The position numbers and the translations under genes are program-made. Of a DNA stretch of 64,000 nucleotides, positions 28,537 to 36,967 are shown in pieces. The notes under the pieces were generated by a model. That model did not search any database. It worked only from the letters and a program-made list of their open reading frames with translations, and was not told where the DNA came from. The DNA comes from Vibrio xiamenensis (GTDB lineage: Bacteria > Pseudomonadota > Gammaproteobacteria > Enterobacterales > Vibrionaceae). Location of the stretch: contig NZ_FNDD01000005.1 in NCBI RefSeq assembly GCF_900100015.1, positions 62,001-126,000 on the forward strand, written 5' to 3'. The first letter of the stretch is position 1; each line of letters starts with the position of its first letter.

Positions 28537-30333
28537 ATGACACATAATATCAACACTATTAGCCGTTCTTGGTTGATAACTCAAGTAAAAAAGCATAAGT
28601 CAAAGTTATTCTTAGCAAATATCGTAGCGATTGCTGCAACATTGCTCAGCGTACCCATACCTTTACTAATGCCTTTAATGGTTGATGAAGTGTTACTTAA
28701 CCAACCAGGCACGGGAATCCAAATCATGGACGCCCTACTTCCGTTATCCTGGCAAACCCCTGTCGGCTACATTTTTCTCACCCTATTTGCAGTGATCGTC
28801 ATGCGTGCCGGCAGCCAACTGCTTAATATCGTTCAGAGCCGTCAATTCACCCTAGTATCGAAAACCATTACCTACCAAATGCGTAGCAAGATGATCGATA
28901 AACTCGGCCGCATCAGTATTCGTCAATACGAAACCCGCGGCAGCGGCGGAATCAATGCCCATATCATCACAGACATCGAAACCATCGATCAGTTCATTGG
29001 CACAACGCTAAGTAAATTTCTCATCGGTGCCCTGACCATCATAGGCACCGCTGTGGTGCTATTGTGGCTCGACTGGCGCTTAGGGTTATTCATTCTATTA
29101 GTAAATCCGATAGTTATTTATTTTTCTCGCAAACTTGGGAGTAAAGTCAAACACTTAAAGCAAAGAGAGAACCAATCATTCGAGCGGTTTCAAAATCGCT
29201 TAGTGGAAACCTTGGACGGTATCTATCAATTACGTGCTGCAAACAAGGAACGCGAGTTTCTCGCCGAGCTGAAAAAGAACGCCAATCAAATCCGTGTCGA
29301 TGCCGATAAGTTTGCTTGGCAATCGGAAGCAGCTGGTCGATTGTCCTTCTTATTATTCTTGGTCGGTTTTGAACTGTTTCGCGGCGTTGCGATGCTGATG
29401 GTGCTCTTTAGTGACTTAACCATCGGCCAGATCTTCGCCGTATTTGGTTATTTGTGGTTTATGTTGTCCCCGGTACAAGAACTGCTGGGGATTCAATTTT
29501 CATGGTATAGCGCCAAAGCCGCTCTGCAGCGCATTAACACCTTACTTGAGATTGAAGAAGAGCCGCGCCCGGTGAGTAAGGTCAATCCCTTTAATCTCGA
29601 TAAAGAAGTGGATGTCCAAATTGAACATGTCAGCTTTGGTTATCATCAAGGTCATACCGTGTTAAACGATCTTTGCTTAACGATACCGGCGGGAAAAAAG
29701 GTTGCGCTAGTTGGGGCAAGCGGCGGCGGTAAATCAACTTTGATACAACTGCTGATTGGTGTCTATCAGCCAGATTCAGGCACGATCAAGTTCAACGGTG
29801 AGCCAGCTGACGATATCACTTTTGATATTATTCGTAATCACATCGCGGTGGTACTACAACAGCCTATACTTTTCAATGATACTCTCAGGCACAACCTCAC
29901 CCTTGGTTCGAATTACGATGATTTACTACTGTGGAGAGCACTCGAAATAGCGCAAATGCAGGATGTTATTTCTCAGTTGAGCGAAGGGCTTGATACACAG
30001 ATTGGCCGTAGCGGCATTCGCTTATCTGGCGGACAAAGACAGCGTCTTGCTATTGCCAGAATGATATTAACCGATCCGAAATTCGTCATCTTAGATGAGG
30101 CAACATCGGCACTGGATACCTCAACCGAGGCAGCGCTGCATCAAGCCTTAGCTGAATTTTTACGAGATCGTACAACGTTAATCGTCGCGCATCGACTCTC
30201 GGCAGTAAAACAGGCGGACATCATTTATGTACTTGAAGACGGGAAAGTCGGTCAAACAGGTACTCACGGTGAATTGGTCAATACACAAGGTCTTTATCAA
30301 ACTCTTTATGGCGCAGTACAACAACACGGCTAA
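28537..30333 (+). CDS. ABC exporter, fused permease and ATPase
   Basis: A 598-residue half-transporter. Six membrane helices occupy about residues 20-330, followed by an ABC domain with Walker A GASGGGKST (near 393), signature LSGGQRQRLAIAR, Walker B FVILDEATSALD and the H-loop VAHRLS. This is the type I exporter fold of the MsbA/LmrA kind; it would act as a homodimer in the inner membrane. The substrate cannot be read from the sequence. It lies 38 bases upstream of letA on the same strand. There is no clear ribosome-binding motif at the ATG. Confidence 0.88.
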   Translation: MTHNINTISRSWLITQVKKHKSKLFLANIVAIAATLLSVPIPLLMPLMVDEVLLNQPGTGIQIMDALLPLSWQTPVGYIFLTLFAVIVMRAGSQLLNIVQSRQFTLVSKTITYQMRSKMIDKLGRISIRQYETRGSGGINAHIITDIETIDQFIGTTLSKFLIGALTIIGTAVVLLWLDWRLGLFILLVNPIVIYFSRKLGSKVKHLKQRENQSFERFQNRLVETLDGIYQLRAANKEREFLAELKKNANQIRVDADKFAWQSEAAGRLSFLLFLVGFELFRGVAMLMVLFSDLTIGQIFAVFGYLWFMLSPVQELLGIQFSWYSAKAALQRINTLLEIEEEPRPVSKVNPFNLDKEVDVQIEHVSFGYHQGHTVLNDLCLTIPAGKKVALVGASGGGKSTLIQLLIGVYQPDSGTIKFNGEPADDITFDIIRNHIAVVLQQPILFNDTLRHNLTLGSNYDDLLLWRALEIAQMQDVISQLSEGLDTQIGRSGIRLSGGQRQRLAIARMILTDPKFVILDEATSALDTSTEAALHQALAEFLRDRTTLIVAHRLSAVKQADIIYVLEDGKVGQTGTHGELVNTQGLYQTLYGAVQQHG

Positions 30334-30371
30334 AGTGACAAGGTCACACAACATCATTCCTAAGGCATGCT

Positions 30372-31628
30372 ATGTGTCGTGAAGTGACGAGCCACCAGAG
30401 CGACACATCATCGATTCGTCTCTGCCAAGGCTGCGAATTACCTGTGGACGTAGTATCGCTTCCGCGGGGTCGCAGTGCCTACTGCCCACGTTGCGGTACG
30501 CAGTTATACCGTGGTGGCGCCCCATCGTTACAAGGTAACTTATCCATCGCAATTACCTGTGTACTGCTGTTTATTCCCTCGCACTTTTTTAACTTCATCA
30601 GTATTCGTTTAGTCGGCGTGAATATTCCCGCGACATTGCCATCTGGCGTATTTTCTCTGGCCCACGAAGGTTTCTATTTCTTGGCTTTTTTGGTGCTATT
30701 TTGCAGCTCCATTGCGCCGTTTTTAGTGTGTTTATCCGTCGTTGGTGCACATCTTGCCCTGCACTTTCGCCATTTTCAGATGTTTAAGTGGAGCCTGATT
30801 TTGGTACAAAAACTCAAACACTGGGCAATGATTGATGTGTTTCTAGCCAGTGTGGCAGTGTCTTGTTTCAAACTTCAAGACTACTCGGATATTTTTATCG
30901 GACCGGCGCTTTACGGTTTAGTCCTCCTGCAGCTGTGTACTGTATTGCTCATTACTCGCGTCAGTGTGCGACGTTACTGGGAAGAGTGGGATGAAGAAGC
31001 CAATTACTTATTCCACAACAAAAAGATTCACTGCGAGAATTGCCATCTGTCACAACCGGAGAACAGCCATTGTTTACGTTGCGGAGAGCCGCTTCACTAT
31101 CGCAAACCTCAGTCGCTGCAGAAAACCACCGCGCTGCTTCTCGCAGCAACAATCGCTGTTTTCCCAGCCAATTTAATTTCGATTTCAGTGCTGTTAACTA
31201 ACGGTCAGAGACTGGAAGATACTATCTTTTCTGGCGTTGCGACCTTGGTCAACACCGGTATGACAGGCATCGCGATCATTATATTTGTCGCCAGTATCGT
31301 GGTTCCGATCGCCAAAATTGTCGGACTCGCCTACCTACTATTAGCGATTCGCTTCAAGCGCGAAATATTTCACCGTCAACGTATGGTCATCTACTTCGTC
31401 GTCAAGTGGATCGGTAAATGGTCTATGCTGGATTTGTTTGTCATTTCCATCATGATGACCTTGGTCGATCGCGGACAAATCCTCGATTTTACACCTGGAT
31501 ACGGCGCTGTCGCATTCGGACTTGTCGTGGTGTTTACCATGCTTGCCGCTGAAAGCCTCGACCCTAGATTTATTTGGGATAACTACCCCAATGCCTCGCA
31601 AGAACAACAAGAGCTGAGTAATGAATAA
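30372..31628 (+). CDS. letA: Lipid transport membrane protein LetA (PqiA family)
   Basis: A 418-residue inner-membrane protein with two PqiA domains. Each begins with a zinc-ribbon-like cysteine set (CQGC and CPRC near 17-38; CENC and CLRC near 221-240) followed by about four membrane helices. LetA partners the MCE protein LetB in moving lipids between inner and outer membranes. The stop codon overlaps the letB start (ATGAATAA), so the two are translationally coupled. Order letA-letB-rsmF is the same as yebS-yebT-yebU in E. coli. Confidence 0.94.
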   Translation: MCREVTSHQSDTSSIRLCQGCELPVDVVSLPRGRSAYCPRCGTQLYRGGAPSLQGNLSIAITCVLLFIPSHFFNFISIRLVGVNIPATLPSGVFSLAHEGFYFLAFLVLFCSSIAPFLVCLSVVGAHLALHFRHFQMFKWSLILVQKLKHWAMIDVFLASVAVSCFKLQDYSDIFIGPALYGLVLLQLCTVLLITRVSVRRYWEEWDEEANYLFHNKKIHCENCHLSQPENSHCLRCGEPLHYRKPQSLQKTTALLLAATIAVFPANLISISVLLTNGQRLEDTIFSGVATLVNTGMTGIAIIIFVASIVVPIAKIVGLAYLLLAIRFKREIFHRQRMVIYFVVKWIGKWSMLDLFVISIMMTLVDRGQILDFTPGYGAVAFGLVVVFTMLAAESLDPRFIWDNYPNASQEQQELSNE

Positions 31629-34260
31629 ACCATCCTCTAACCAAACGTCTTATTCACCTGAAATCAAACGTAACCGAGGCATTTCTCCGCTTTGGTTACT
31701 GCCGATCGTCACTATGCTGCTTGCCGGCTGGTTGGTGGTGAAAGCGATTCATGATGCGGGGCAAAGCATCCAAATTCATTTTGCCGAAGCACAAGGATTG
31801 ATAGCAGGCAGAACCCCTATTCGCTATCAAGGCTTAGAAGTGGGTATGGTGAGAGATATCAACTTATCAGACGATTTAGAGAGCATTTACGTCGATGCGG
31901 ATGTTTATCCGGAAGCAACGCAGCTGCTGTCTAAAGGTACGCGCTTTTGGCTGGTCAAACCGACCGCTAGCTTATCGGGTATTTCAGGATTAGATGCGCT
32001 GGTCACAGGTAATTACATTGCGATTCAACCGAGCAATATTGAGGAAGAGCCAGAAACCGTCTTCACCGCCCTTGAACGTGCACCATCGGATATCGTGCCC
32101 AAACAAGGACTGAACATCAGTCTACGCTCAGCAGACCTTGGCGGCATTACGGTTGGCTCACACATCATCTATAAAAAAATCCCGATTGGTGAAGTGTATA
32201 ACTACCAATTAGATAAAGACGCCAAATCGGTGCTCATCCAAGCATCGATTCAAAAAGAATACAGTCGACTGATTACCGATGAGAGCCGGTTTTGGAATGT
32301 CAGTGGCGTCGGCGCCAACATTGGTTTTCAAGGCATTGATGTCAAAGTGGATAGCCTGAGTTCATTGATTGGCGGCGCCATTGCGGTCGATTCTCCGGAT
32401 GGCGGTGAGCCCGTTAAAGACAACGCCCAATTTAAACTCTACCCTGACCTTAAAACTGCCGGTCGTGGTATTCCAGTCAAAATTGCGCTTCCCGATGACA
32501 ACGGCATCAGTCGCTCTGGCGCCCCAATTATGTACCGCGGCATTGAAATCGGCCAGGTCACCGACTTACAACTGGGCAAAGATAAGAAGAACATCGTGGC
32601 ATCAGCGGCCATTCAGCCCGCCTTTAGCGACATGCTCAATAGTGGAACCCGCTTTATTCTTGAAGAAGCCAAGGTCTCTCTATCCGGTGTTGAACATATC
32701 GGTAACCTAGTGACCGGCAATTTCCTGACCCTAGTACCGGGTAAAGGCGATCGTTCTCGCTACTTTACCGCATATCGAAAAAGTGAAATTGACCGTCAAC
32801 TGGCACGTTCAATTGCGATTCAACTCGATGCAGATAACTCCTTTGGTCTGGATGCGGGTGCCAATGTACTTTATCGCGGATTTGCGGTTGGTAACGTTAG
32901 TAAAGTCAGCCTCAACAATGACAAGGTGCGCTTTGATTTGCTAATCGATAATAAATACGCCAATTTGATTCGTACCCAAAGTCGCTTTTTTGTCACCGGT
33001 AGCGCCAGCGCCGAGCTCACTGAGTCTGGGCTTAATGTCACTGTACCGCCTGCGAAACAACTGTTAACCGGGTCAATTAGCTTTACCAGCGAAGGTGAAT
33101 CGAGTACTAAACATGAATACACCTTGTTCGCTAACCAATCACTGGCCGAATTGGCTAAATACAACTTATCTGGTTCCTACAAAATTTCTCTGTTTGCCAA
33201 TGAGTTACCGTCGATATCGAAAGGCAGCCCTTTGCTATACCGTAACTTGCAAGTGGGCAAAATAGACGATTTTAAATTGGTCAGCGGCGGCGTTGTTATC
33301 TCGGCAACCATTGAGAATCAATACAAATACTTGATCACATCGCAAACGGTATTTTGGAATCGCTCAGGAGTGGATATTGAAGCGTCCCTCACCGAAGGTG
33401 TCAGTGTTAAAGCGGCACCACTCAAAACCTTAATTCAAGGTGGTATTGCGTTTGACTCCATGCCGGGCGTCGAAAACAAACAAAATGCCCAGTGGAAGCT
33501 CTACCCAGATCTGAAATCAGCACGTAAGTTTGGCCAACTGATCACCCTCATTGCCAAAGGTGAAACTTCGGTGACCGCAGGTACGCCAATCAAATATAAC
33601 GGCGTCAATATTGGTGAAGTATCCGATGTCAGCCCGGATTTCGAGCATAACCGTGTGGTTCTTAAAGCCCATGTATTACCCGCTTATTCGGCTAAAATCG
33701 CGCGCTCGGGTTCCTATTTTTGGCAGCAGAAACCGCAAGTTTCACTGACTGGCGGCGTTAAAAACATCGAAGGCCTTTTTGCGCAGGCCATTCACGTTAA
33801 ACCAGGTACCGGCACCGCGCGCTATGACTTTACGCTATCGCAGTCGCCATTTAGCCAACAAGGCGTGATGTTTAGCCTGCAAAGCGAGCGTCGCGGTTCT
33901 GTCTCTGAAGGTACGCCAGTTTATTACCGCGATATTGAAGTTGGTCATGTCACTAAGGTGAAATTGGGCGATTTTGCCGATCGTGTGCTAACCACTATCT
34001 CTATAGAACCTCGATACGCCTACTTAGTGCGCCGTAATACCGTATTTTGGAATACTTCGGGGGTAGATATTTCATTTGGACTTTCTGGCGCGGACATCAA
34101 AGCAGGTACCATAGACAGCATTGTACGCGGCGGCATTACCTTTGCCACGCCTGAGCAAAAAACGCTGTCGCCACAAGCACAAGCTGGACAATCCTTCTTC
34201 CTCTACCCAGAGCCGGAAGAAACGTGGACCAAGTGGCGCACGGCCATTCCAAAACCTTAA
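31621..34260 (+). CDS. letB: Intermembrane lipid transport protein LetB (seven MCE domains)
   Basis: An 879-residue protein with one N-terminal membrane helix (about 23-41) and seven MCE repeats in the periplasm, starting near residues 50, 164, 286, 399, 520, 640 and 750. Each repeat shows the pattern G-x-P-(I/L/V)-x-Y-(R/K)-x-(L/I)-x-(V/I)-G. Seven MCE rings stacked in a hexamer form the lipid tunnel of E. coli LetB (877 aa), so architecture is fully kept. A strong terminator follows. Confidence 0.96.
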   Translation: MNKPSSNQTSYSPEIKRNRGISPLWLLPIVTMLLAGWLVVKAIHDAGQSIQIHFAEAQGLIAGRTPIRYQGLEVGMVRDINLSDDLESIYVDADVYPEATQLLSKGTRFWLVKPTASLSGISGLDALVTGNYIAIQPSNIEEEPETVFTALERAPSDIVPKQGLNISLRSADLGGITVGSHIIYKKIPIGEVYNYQLDKDAKSVLIQASIQKEYSRLITDESRFWNVSGVGANIGFQGIDVKVDSLSSLIGGAIAVDSPDGGEPVKDNAQFKLYPDLKTAGRGIPVKIALPDDNGISRSGAPIMYRGIEIGQVTDLQLGKDKKNIVASAAIQPAFSDMLNSGTRFILEEAKVSLSGVEHIGNLVTGNFLTLVPGKGDRSRYFTAYRKSEIDRQLARSIAIQLDADNSFGLDAGANVLYRGFAVGNVSKVSLNNDKVRFDLLIDNKYANLIRTQSRFFVTGSASAELTESGLNVTVPPAKQLLTGSISFTSEGESSTKHEYTLFANQSLAELAKYNLSGSYKISLFANELPSISKGSPLLYRNLQVGKIDDFKLVSGGVVISATIENQYKYLITSQTVFWNRSGVDIEASLTEGVSVKAAPLKTLIQGGIAFDSMPGVENKQNAQWKLYPDLKSARKFGQLITLIAKGETSVTAGTPIKYNGVNIGEVSDVSPDFEHNRVVLKAHVLPAYSAKIARSGSYFWQQKPQVSLTGGVKNIEGLFAQAIHVKPGTGTARYDFTLSQSPFSQQGVMFSLQSERRGSVSEGTPVYYRDIEVGHVTKVKLGDFADRVLTTISIEPRYAYLVRRNTVFWNTSGVDISFGLSGADIKAGTIDSIVRGGITFATPEQKTLSPQAQAGQSFFLYPEPEETWTKWRTAIPKP

Positions 34261-34288
34261 TCCCATTCCGACACTTTAGTACATAGAT

Positions 34289-34317
34289 AAAACGCAGCGA
34301 AGACGCTGCGTTTTTTG
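34289..34317 (+). terminator. letAB terminator
   Basis: AAACGCAGCG-AAGA-CGCTGCGTTT is a perfect 10-bp stem with a T run, 29 bases after letB. Confidence 0.94.
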
Positions 34318-34363
34318 TGTTTTTCAGTATAATTGCTGACAAATTTTATATCGGTACAGACAC

Positions 34364-35788
34364 TTGCATACCAACGTTTACCTTCCAGAAGAATTCCTCG
34401 CCGAAATGGCGCGCATCCTGCCATCGAATCTTTCGATGGACGACTTTATCTCCGCTTGTCAGACGCCGCTGCGTAAAAGTATTCGCGTTAATACGCTGAA
34501 AATCTCGGTTGGTGATTTTCAAGCTTTGGCGAAACGCAAAGACTGGGAGCTTACGGCGATTCCTTGGTGTGACACAGGTTTTTGGATTGACGCGGATGAA
34601 TCACAAGTGCCACTCGGTAATACCGCTGAGCACATGACTGGGCTGTTTTACATTCAAGAAGCCTCTTCGATGCTGCCCGTTACCGCGCTATTTCCCGACA
34701 GCAAATGCGAATTTGAGTCGGTTCTGGATATGGCCGCAGCCCCCGGTTCTAAAACCACCCAAATCGCAGCGCTAATGGAAAACCAAGGCGTATTGGTGGC
34801 TAATGAGTACTCTTCAAGCCGAGTCAAAGTCCTGCACGCCAATATTGAACGCTGCGGCGTTCGTAACGCCGCACTGAGCAATTTTGATGCGCGAGTATTT
34901 GGTGGCTGGCTACCTGAGCAGTTTGATGCGGTATTACTCGACGCGCCTTGCTCTGGCGAAGGGACGGTACGCAAAGATGCCGATGCGATGAAAAACTGGA
35001 GCAAGGCTTCCACGCTTGAAATCGCTGAAACCCAGAAAGATCTGATAGAGAGTGCATTTCACGCCCTTAAACCTGGCGGCAGCTTGGTTTATTCCACCTG
35101 TACCCTCAGCGTTGAAGAGAACCAAGAGGTATGCTTACACCTAAAACAAACCTTTGGCGATTTGGTTGAGTTTGAGTCTTTACAACACCTATTCCCAAAT
35201 GCTGAAAAAGCGACAACTGAAGAAGGCTTTCTACACGTCTTCCCTCAAATCTTTGACAGTGAAGGCTTTTTTGTTGCCAAGCTACGCAAGCTCGGCTCGG
35301 CGCCTGCCCCTAAAGTGAAAAAGCGCCTTGGCAAATTCCCCTTTGTAAAAGCATCAACCAAACAAACTCAAGAGATCGAACAAGCGCTCAATGCGCAGCT
35401 GGGTATCGACCTACCGCTACAGAGCCAAATTTGGCTACGTGATGACGATGTATGGCTGTTTCCACAGGCGTTAGAGCCCATGCTCGGCGAATTGCGTTTT
35501 TCGCGTATGGGGATCAAAATCGCCCAAACTCATAAAAAGGGTTATCGCTGGCAACATCAGGTCGCAACCAGTTTGGCGACAGGCAAAGAAACCTGCTGCG
35601 TAGAACTTTCTATTGAACAAGCGCGGGAATGGTTTATGGGACGCGATATCCGCCCAGAATCGCTGTCTGGCCTCGGCGAAGTGTTGGTCAGCCTAGATAA
35701 CCACGTGATTGGACTTGGGAAATGGGTCGGCAACCGAATTAAAAATGGTCTGCCTCGTGAACTGGTTAGAGATAAAAACTTATTCTAG
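34364..35788 (+). CDS. rsmF: 16S rRNA m5C1407 methyltransferase RsmF
   Basis: A 474-residue SAM-dependent methyltransferase for C1407 of 16S rRNA. Motifs: MAAAPGSKTTQIA (SAM site, near 126), LDAPCSGEGTVRKD (catalytic region near 192) and the nucleophile motif VYSTCTLSVEEN (near 244). The C-terminal PUA-like part (from about 310) is present. The start is a TTG giving MHTNVYLPEEFLAEM, which aligns with E. coli RsmF from its first residues; the next ATG would remove conserved sequence. It lies after the letB terminator, so it needs its own promoter. Confidence 0.94.
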   Translation: MHTNVYLPEEFLAEMARILPSNLSMDDFISACQTPLRKSIRVNTLKISVGDFQALAKRKDWELTAIPWCDTGFWIDADESQVPLGNTAEHMTGLFYIQEASSMLPVTALFPDSKCEFESVLDMAAAPGSKTTQIAALMENQGVLVANEYSSSRVKVLHANIERCGVRNAALSNFDARVFGGWLPEQFDAVLLDAPCSGEGTVRKDADAMKNWSKASTLEIAETQKDLIESAFHALKPGGSLVYSTCTLSVEENQEVCLHLKQTFGDLVEFESLQHLFPNAEKATTEEGFLHVFPQIFDSEGFFVAKLRKLGSAPAPKVKKRLGKFPFVKASTKQTQEIEQALNAQLGIDLPLQSQIWLRDDDVWLFPQALEPMLGELRFSRMGIKIAQTHKKGYRWQHQVATSLATGKETCCVELSIEQAREWFMGRDIRPESLSGLGEVLVSLDNHVIGLGKWVGNRIKNGLPRELVRDKNLF

Positions 35789-35844
35789 CTGGCAAACTAT
35801 AGGATGAAATTCTGTCTGTGCCTCGCTAAATGGTACTGTTCCAC

Positions 35845-35850
35845 TACACT
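35845..35850 (+). promoter_or_regulatory. Sigma-S-like -10 element of sdsR
   Basis: CTACACTTTA (35844-35853) contains the extended -10 form preferred by sigma-S (C before TAYRCT, then TTA). It lies about 4 bases before the proposed RNA start at GGTAAG. Confidence 0.65.
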
Positions 35851-35853
35851 TTA

Positions 35854-35932
35854 GGTAAGTAACACATTAGCGCAGGCTCTTTAAGAGCCCTTCCCCTAGG
35901 CCCGAAACAGGATCAGTTTTGGGCCTCTTTTT
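35854..35932 (+). ncRNA. sdsR: Small RNA of the SdsR (RyeB) family
   Basis: About 79 bases starting GGTAAGTAAC. The order of elements copies E. coli SdsR as I remember it: TTAGCGCA, then a hairpin GGCTC-TTTAA-GAGCC, a TTCCC linker, then a terminator of the form GGNCCGAAAC-loop-GTTTTGGNCC ending CTCTTTTT. SdsR is a sigma-S-dependent, Hfq-bound RNA that represses outer-membrane protein, mutS and tolC mRNAs in enterobacteria. Its location shortly after rsmF also fits E. coli, where it lies a few genes beyond yebU. The Vibrio form is shorter at the 5' end. The exact start is inferred from the promoter. Confidence 0.8.
35898..35932 (+). terminator. sdsR terminator
   Basis: AGGCCCGAAAC and GTTTTGGGCCT form an 11-bp stem (one G-T pair) with a 7-base loop, followed by CTTTTT. 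Confidence 0.93.
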
Positions 35933-36043
35933 GAGAGCTTTGTTTGTATCAGGCTATCGGCTTAGTTTGGCGCTCGATTTCCTTGAGTACACCCACGCAC
36001 AGTGCGAAGCCTAGCGTGGGCGTAAACAATTTAAACGCGCGCT

Positions 36044-36877
36044 TTAAACCAAATAAATCCCATCTTTTTCAATGCGAATTTTGCCTTGTTTCAGCAAACC
36101 ACCGATGGTTTTTTTATAGGTACCCTTACTGGTACGAAACGCGGCAAAAATCGCCTCTGGAGACGATTTATCGCTTAATGGCAGAAAACCGCCTTTCTTT
36201 TCCAAAAGTTCAAGGATTTTCGAACTCAAATCGTCCATTTTGGCCACGCCAACTTTCTGCAAGCTGAGGTCGATTTTGCCATCGGCACGTACTTGTTTGA
36301 TATACCCTTTGAGCTTTTTGCCAACAAACAGTTTGCCAAACACATCGGATGGGAAAATCATTCCCCAATGCTCACCATTAATAATGGCTTTGAAGCCAAG
36401 GTCGCTGCGCTCTGCAATCAGCAAATCCACCGCCTGATTGACCTTGTAGTTGGCTGGCGTGTTATCCAACCACTTATTAAATTTGGTCGTACCAACAATG
36501 CGTCCGGATGCTTTATCCGTATAGACGTACACAAGAATAGTTTTGCCTTCGGCCAGACGACCGCGCTGTTCACTAAATGGAATCAAAAGATCTTTACTCT
36601 TGATACCCCAATTAACAAACGCGCCTGTGCTATTGACGCCGACTACCTGCATTAATCCCCATTCACCCACTTGGGCAATCGGCGTTTCGGTGGTCGCGAC
36701 AATTTGGCTATCTGAATCAAAATAAATAAACACATCGACAGATTGTCCTACGTCAAGACCTTCCGGCGCGAGCTTGTAGGGTAATAGGGTCGAGCCATAT
36801 TCTCCGGCATCTAAAAACACTCCGAACTCCGCTTTGCTTGTCACTTCAAGGCGGTTAATTTGGCCAACTTTAATCAT
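36044..36877 (-). CDS. S1-like RNA-binding protein of the CvfB/YitL family
   Basis: A 277-residue protein with three S1/OB-like RNA-binding segments in a row (from residues about 3, 62 and 145) and a C-terminal winged helix (about 210-277, ending GGLLKQGKIRIEKDGIYLV). This is the CvfB layout; CvfB in Staphylococcus binds RNA and influences virulence-gene expression, and YitL is the B. subtilis name. It converges with sdsR and is divergent from the 464-residue membrane protein gene. Confidence 0.87.
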   Translation of the reverse strand: MIKVGQINRLEVTSKAEFGVFLDAGEYGSTLLPYKLAPEGLDVGQSVDVFIYFDSDSQIVATTETPIAQVGEWGLMQVVGVNSTGAFVNWGIKSKDLLIPFSEQRGRLAEGKTILVYVYTDKASGRIVGTTKFNKWLDNTPANYKVNQAVDLLIAERSDLGFKAIINGEHWGMIFPSDVFGKLFVGKKLKGYIKQVRADGKIDLSLQKVGVAKMDDLSSKILELLEKKGGFLPLSDKSSPEAIFAAFRTSKGTYKKTIGGLLKQGKIRIEKDGIYLV

Positions 36878-36967
36878 CTCTGGTATCTCGTATTAAATTT
36901 GCGGCGATTATACCTAAACTCTGGTATGCTTTCGCTAGATAATTCAACTATTTTAAGGAGTCATTGC

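Noticed and set aside
35992..36020. CCCACGC...GCGTGGG hairpin as terminator of the CvfB-type gene
   Set aside because: The stem is good but no T run follows on the minus strand.
36860..36967. Upstream extension of the 464-residue membrane protein
   Set aside because: It would overlap the divergent CvfB-type gene, and a strong AAGGAG lies just before the TTG at 36968.
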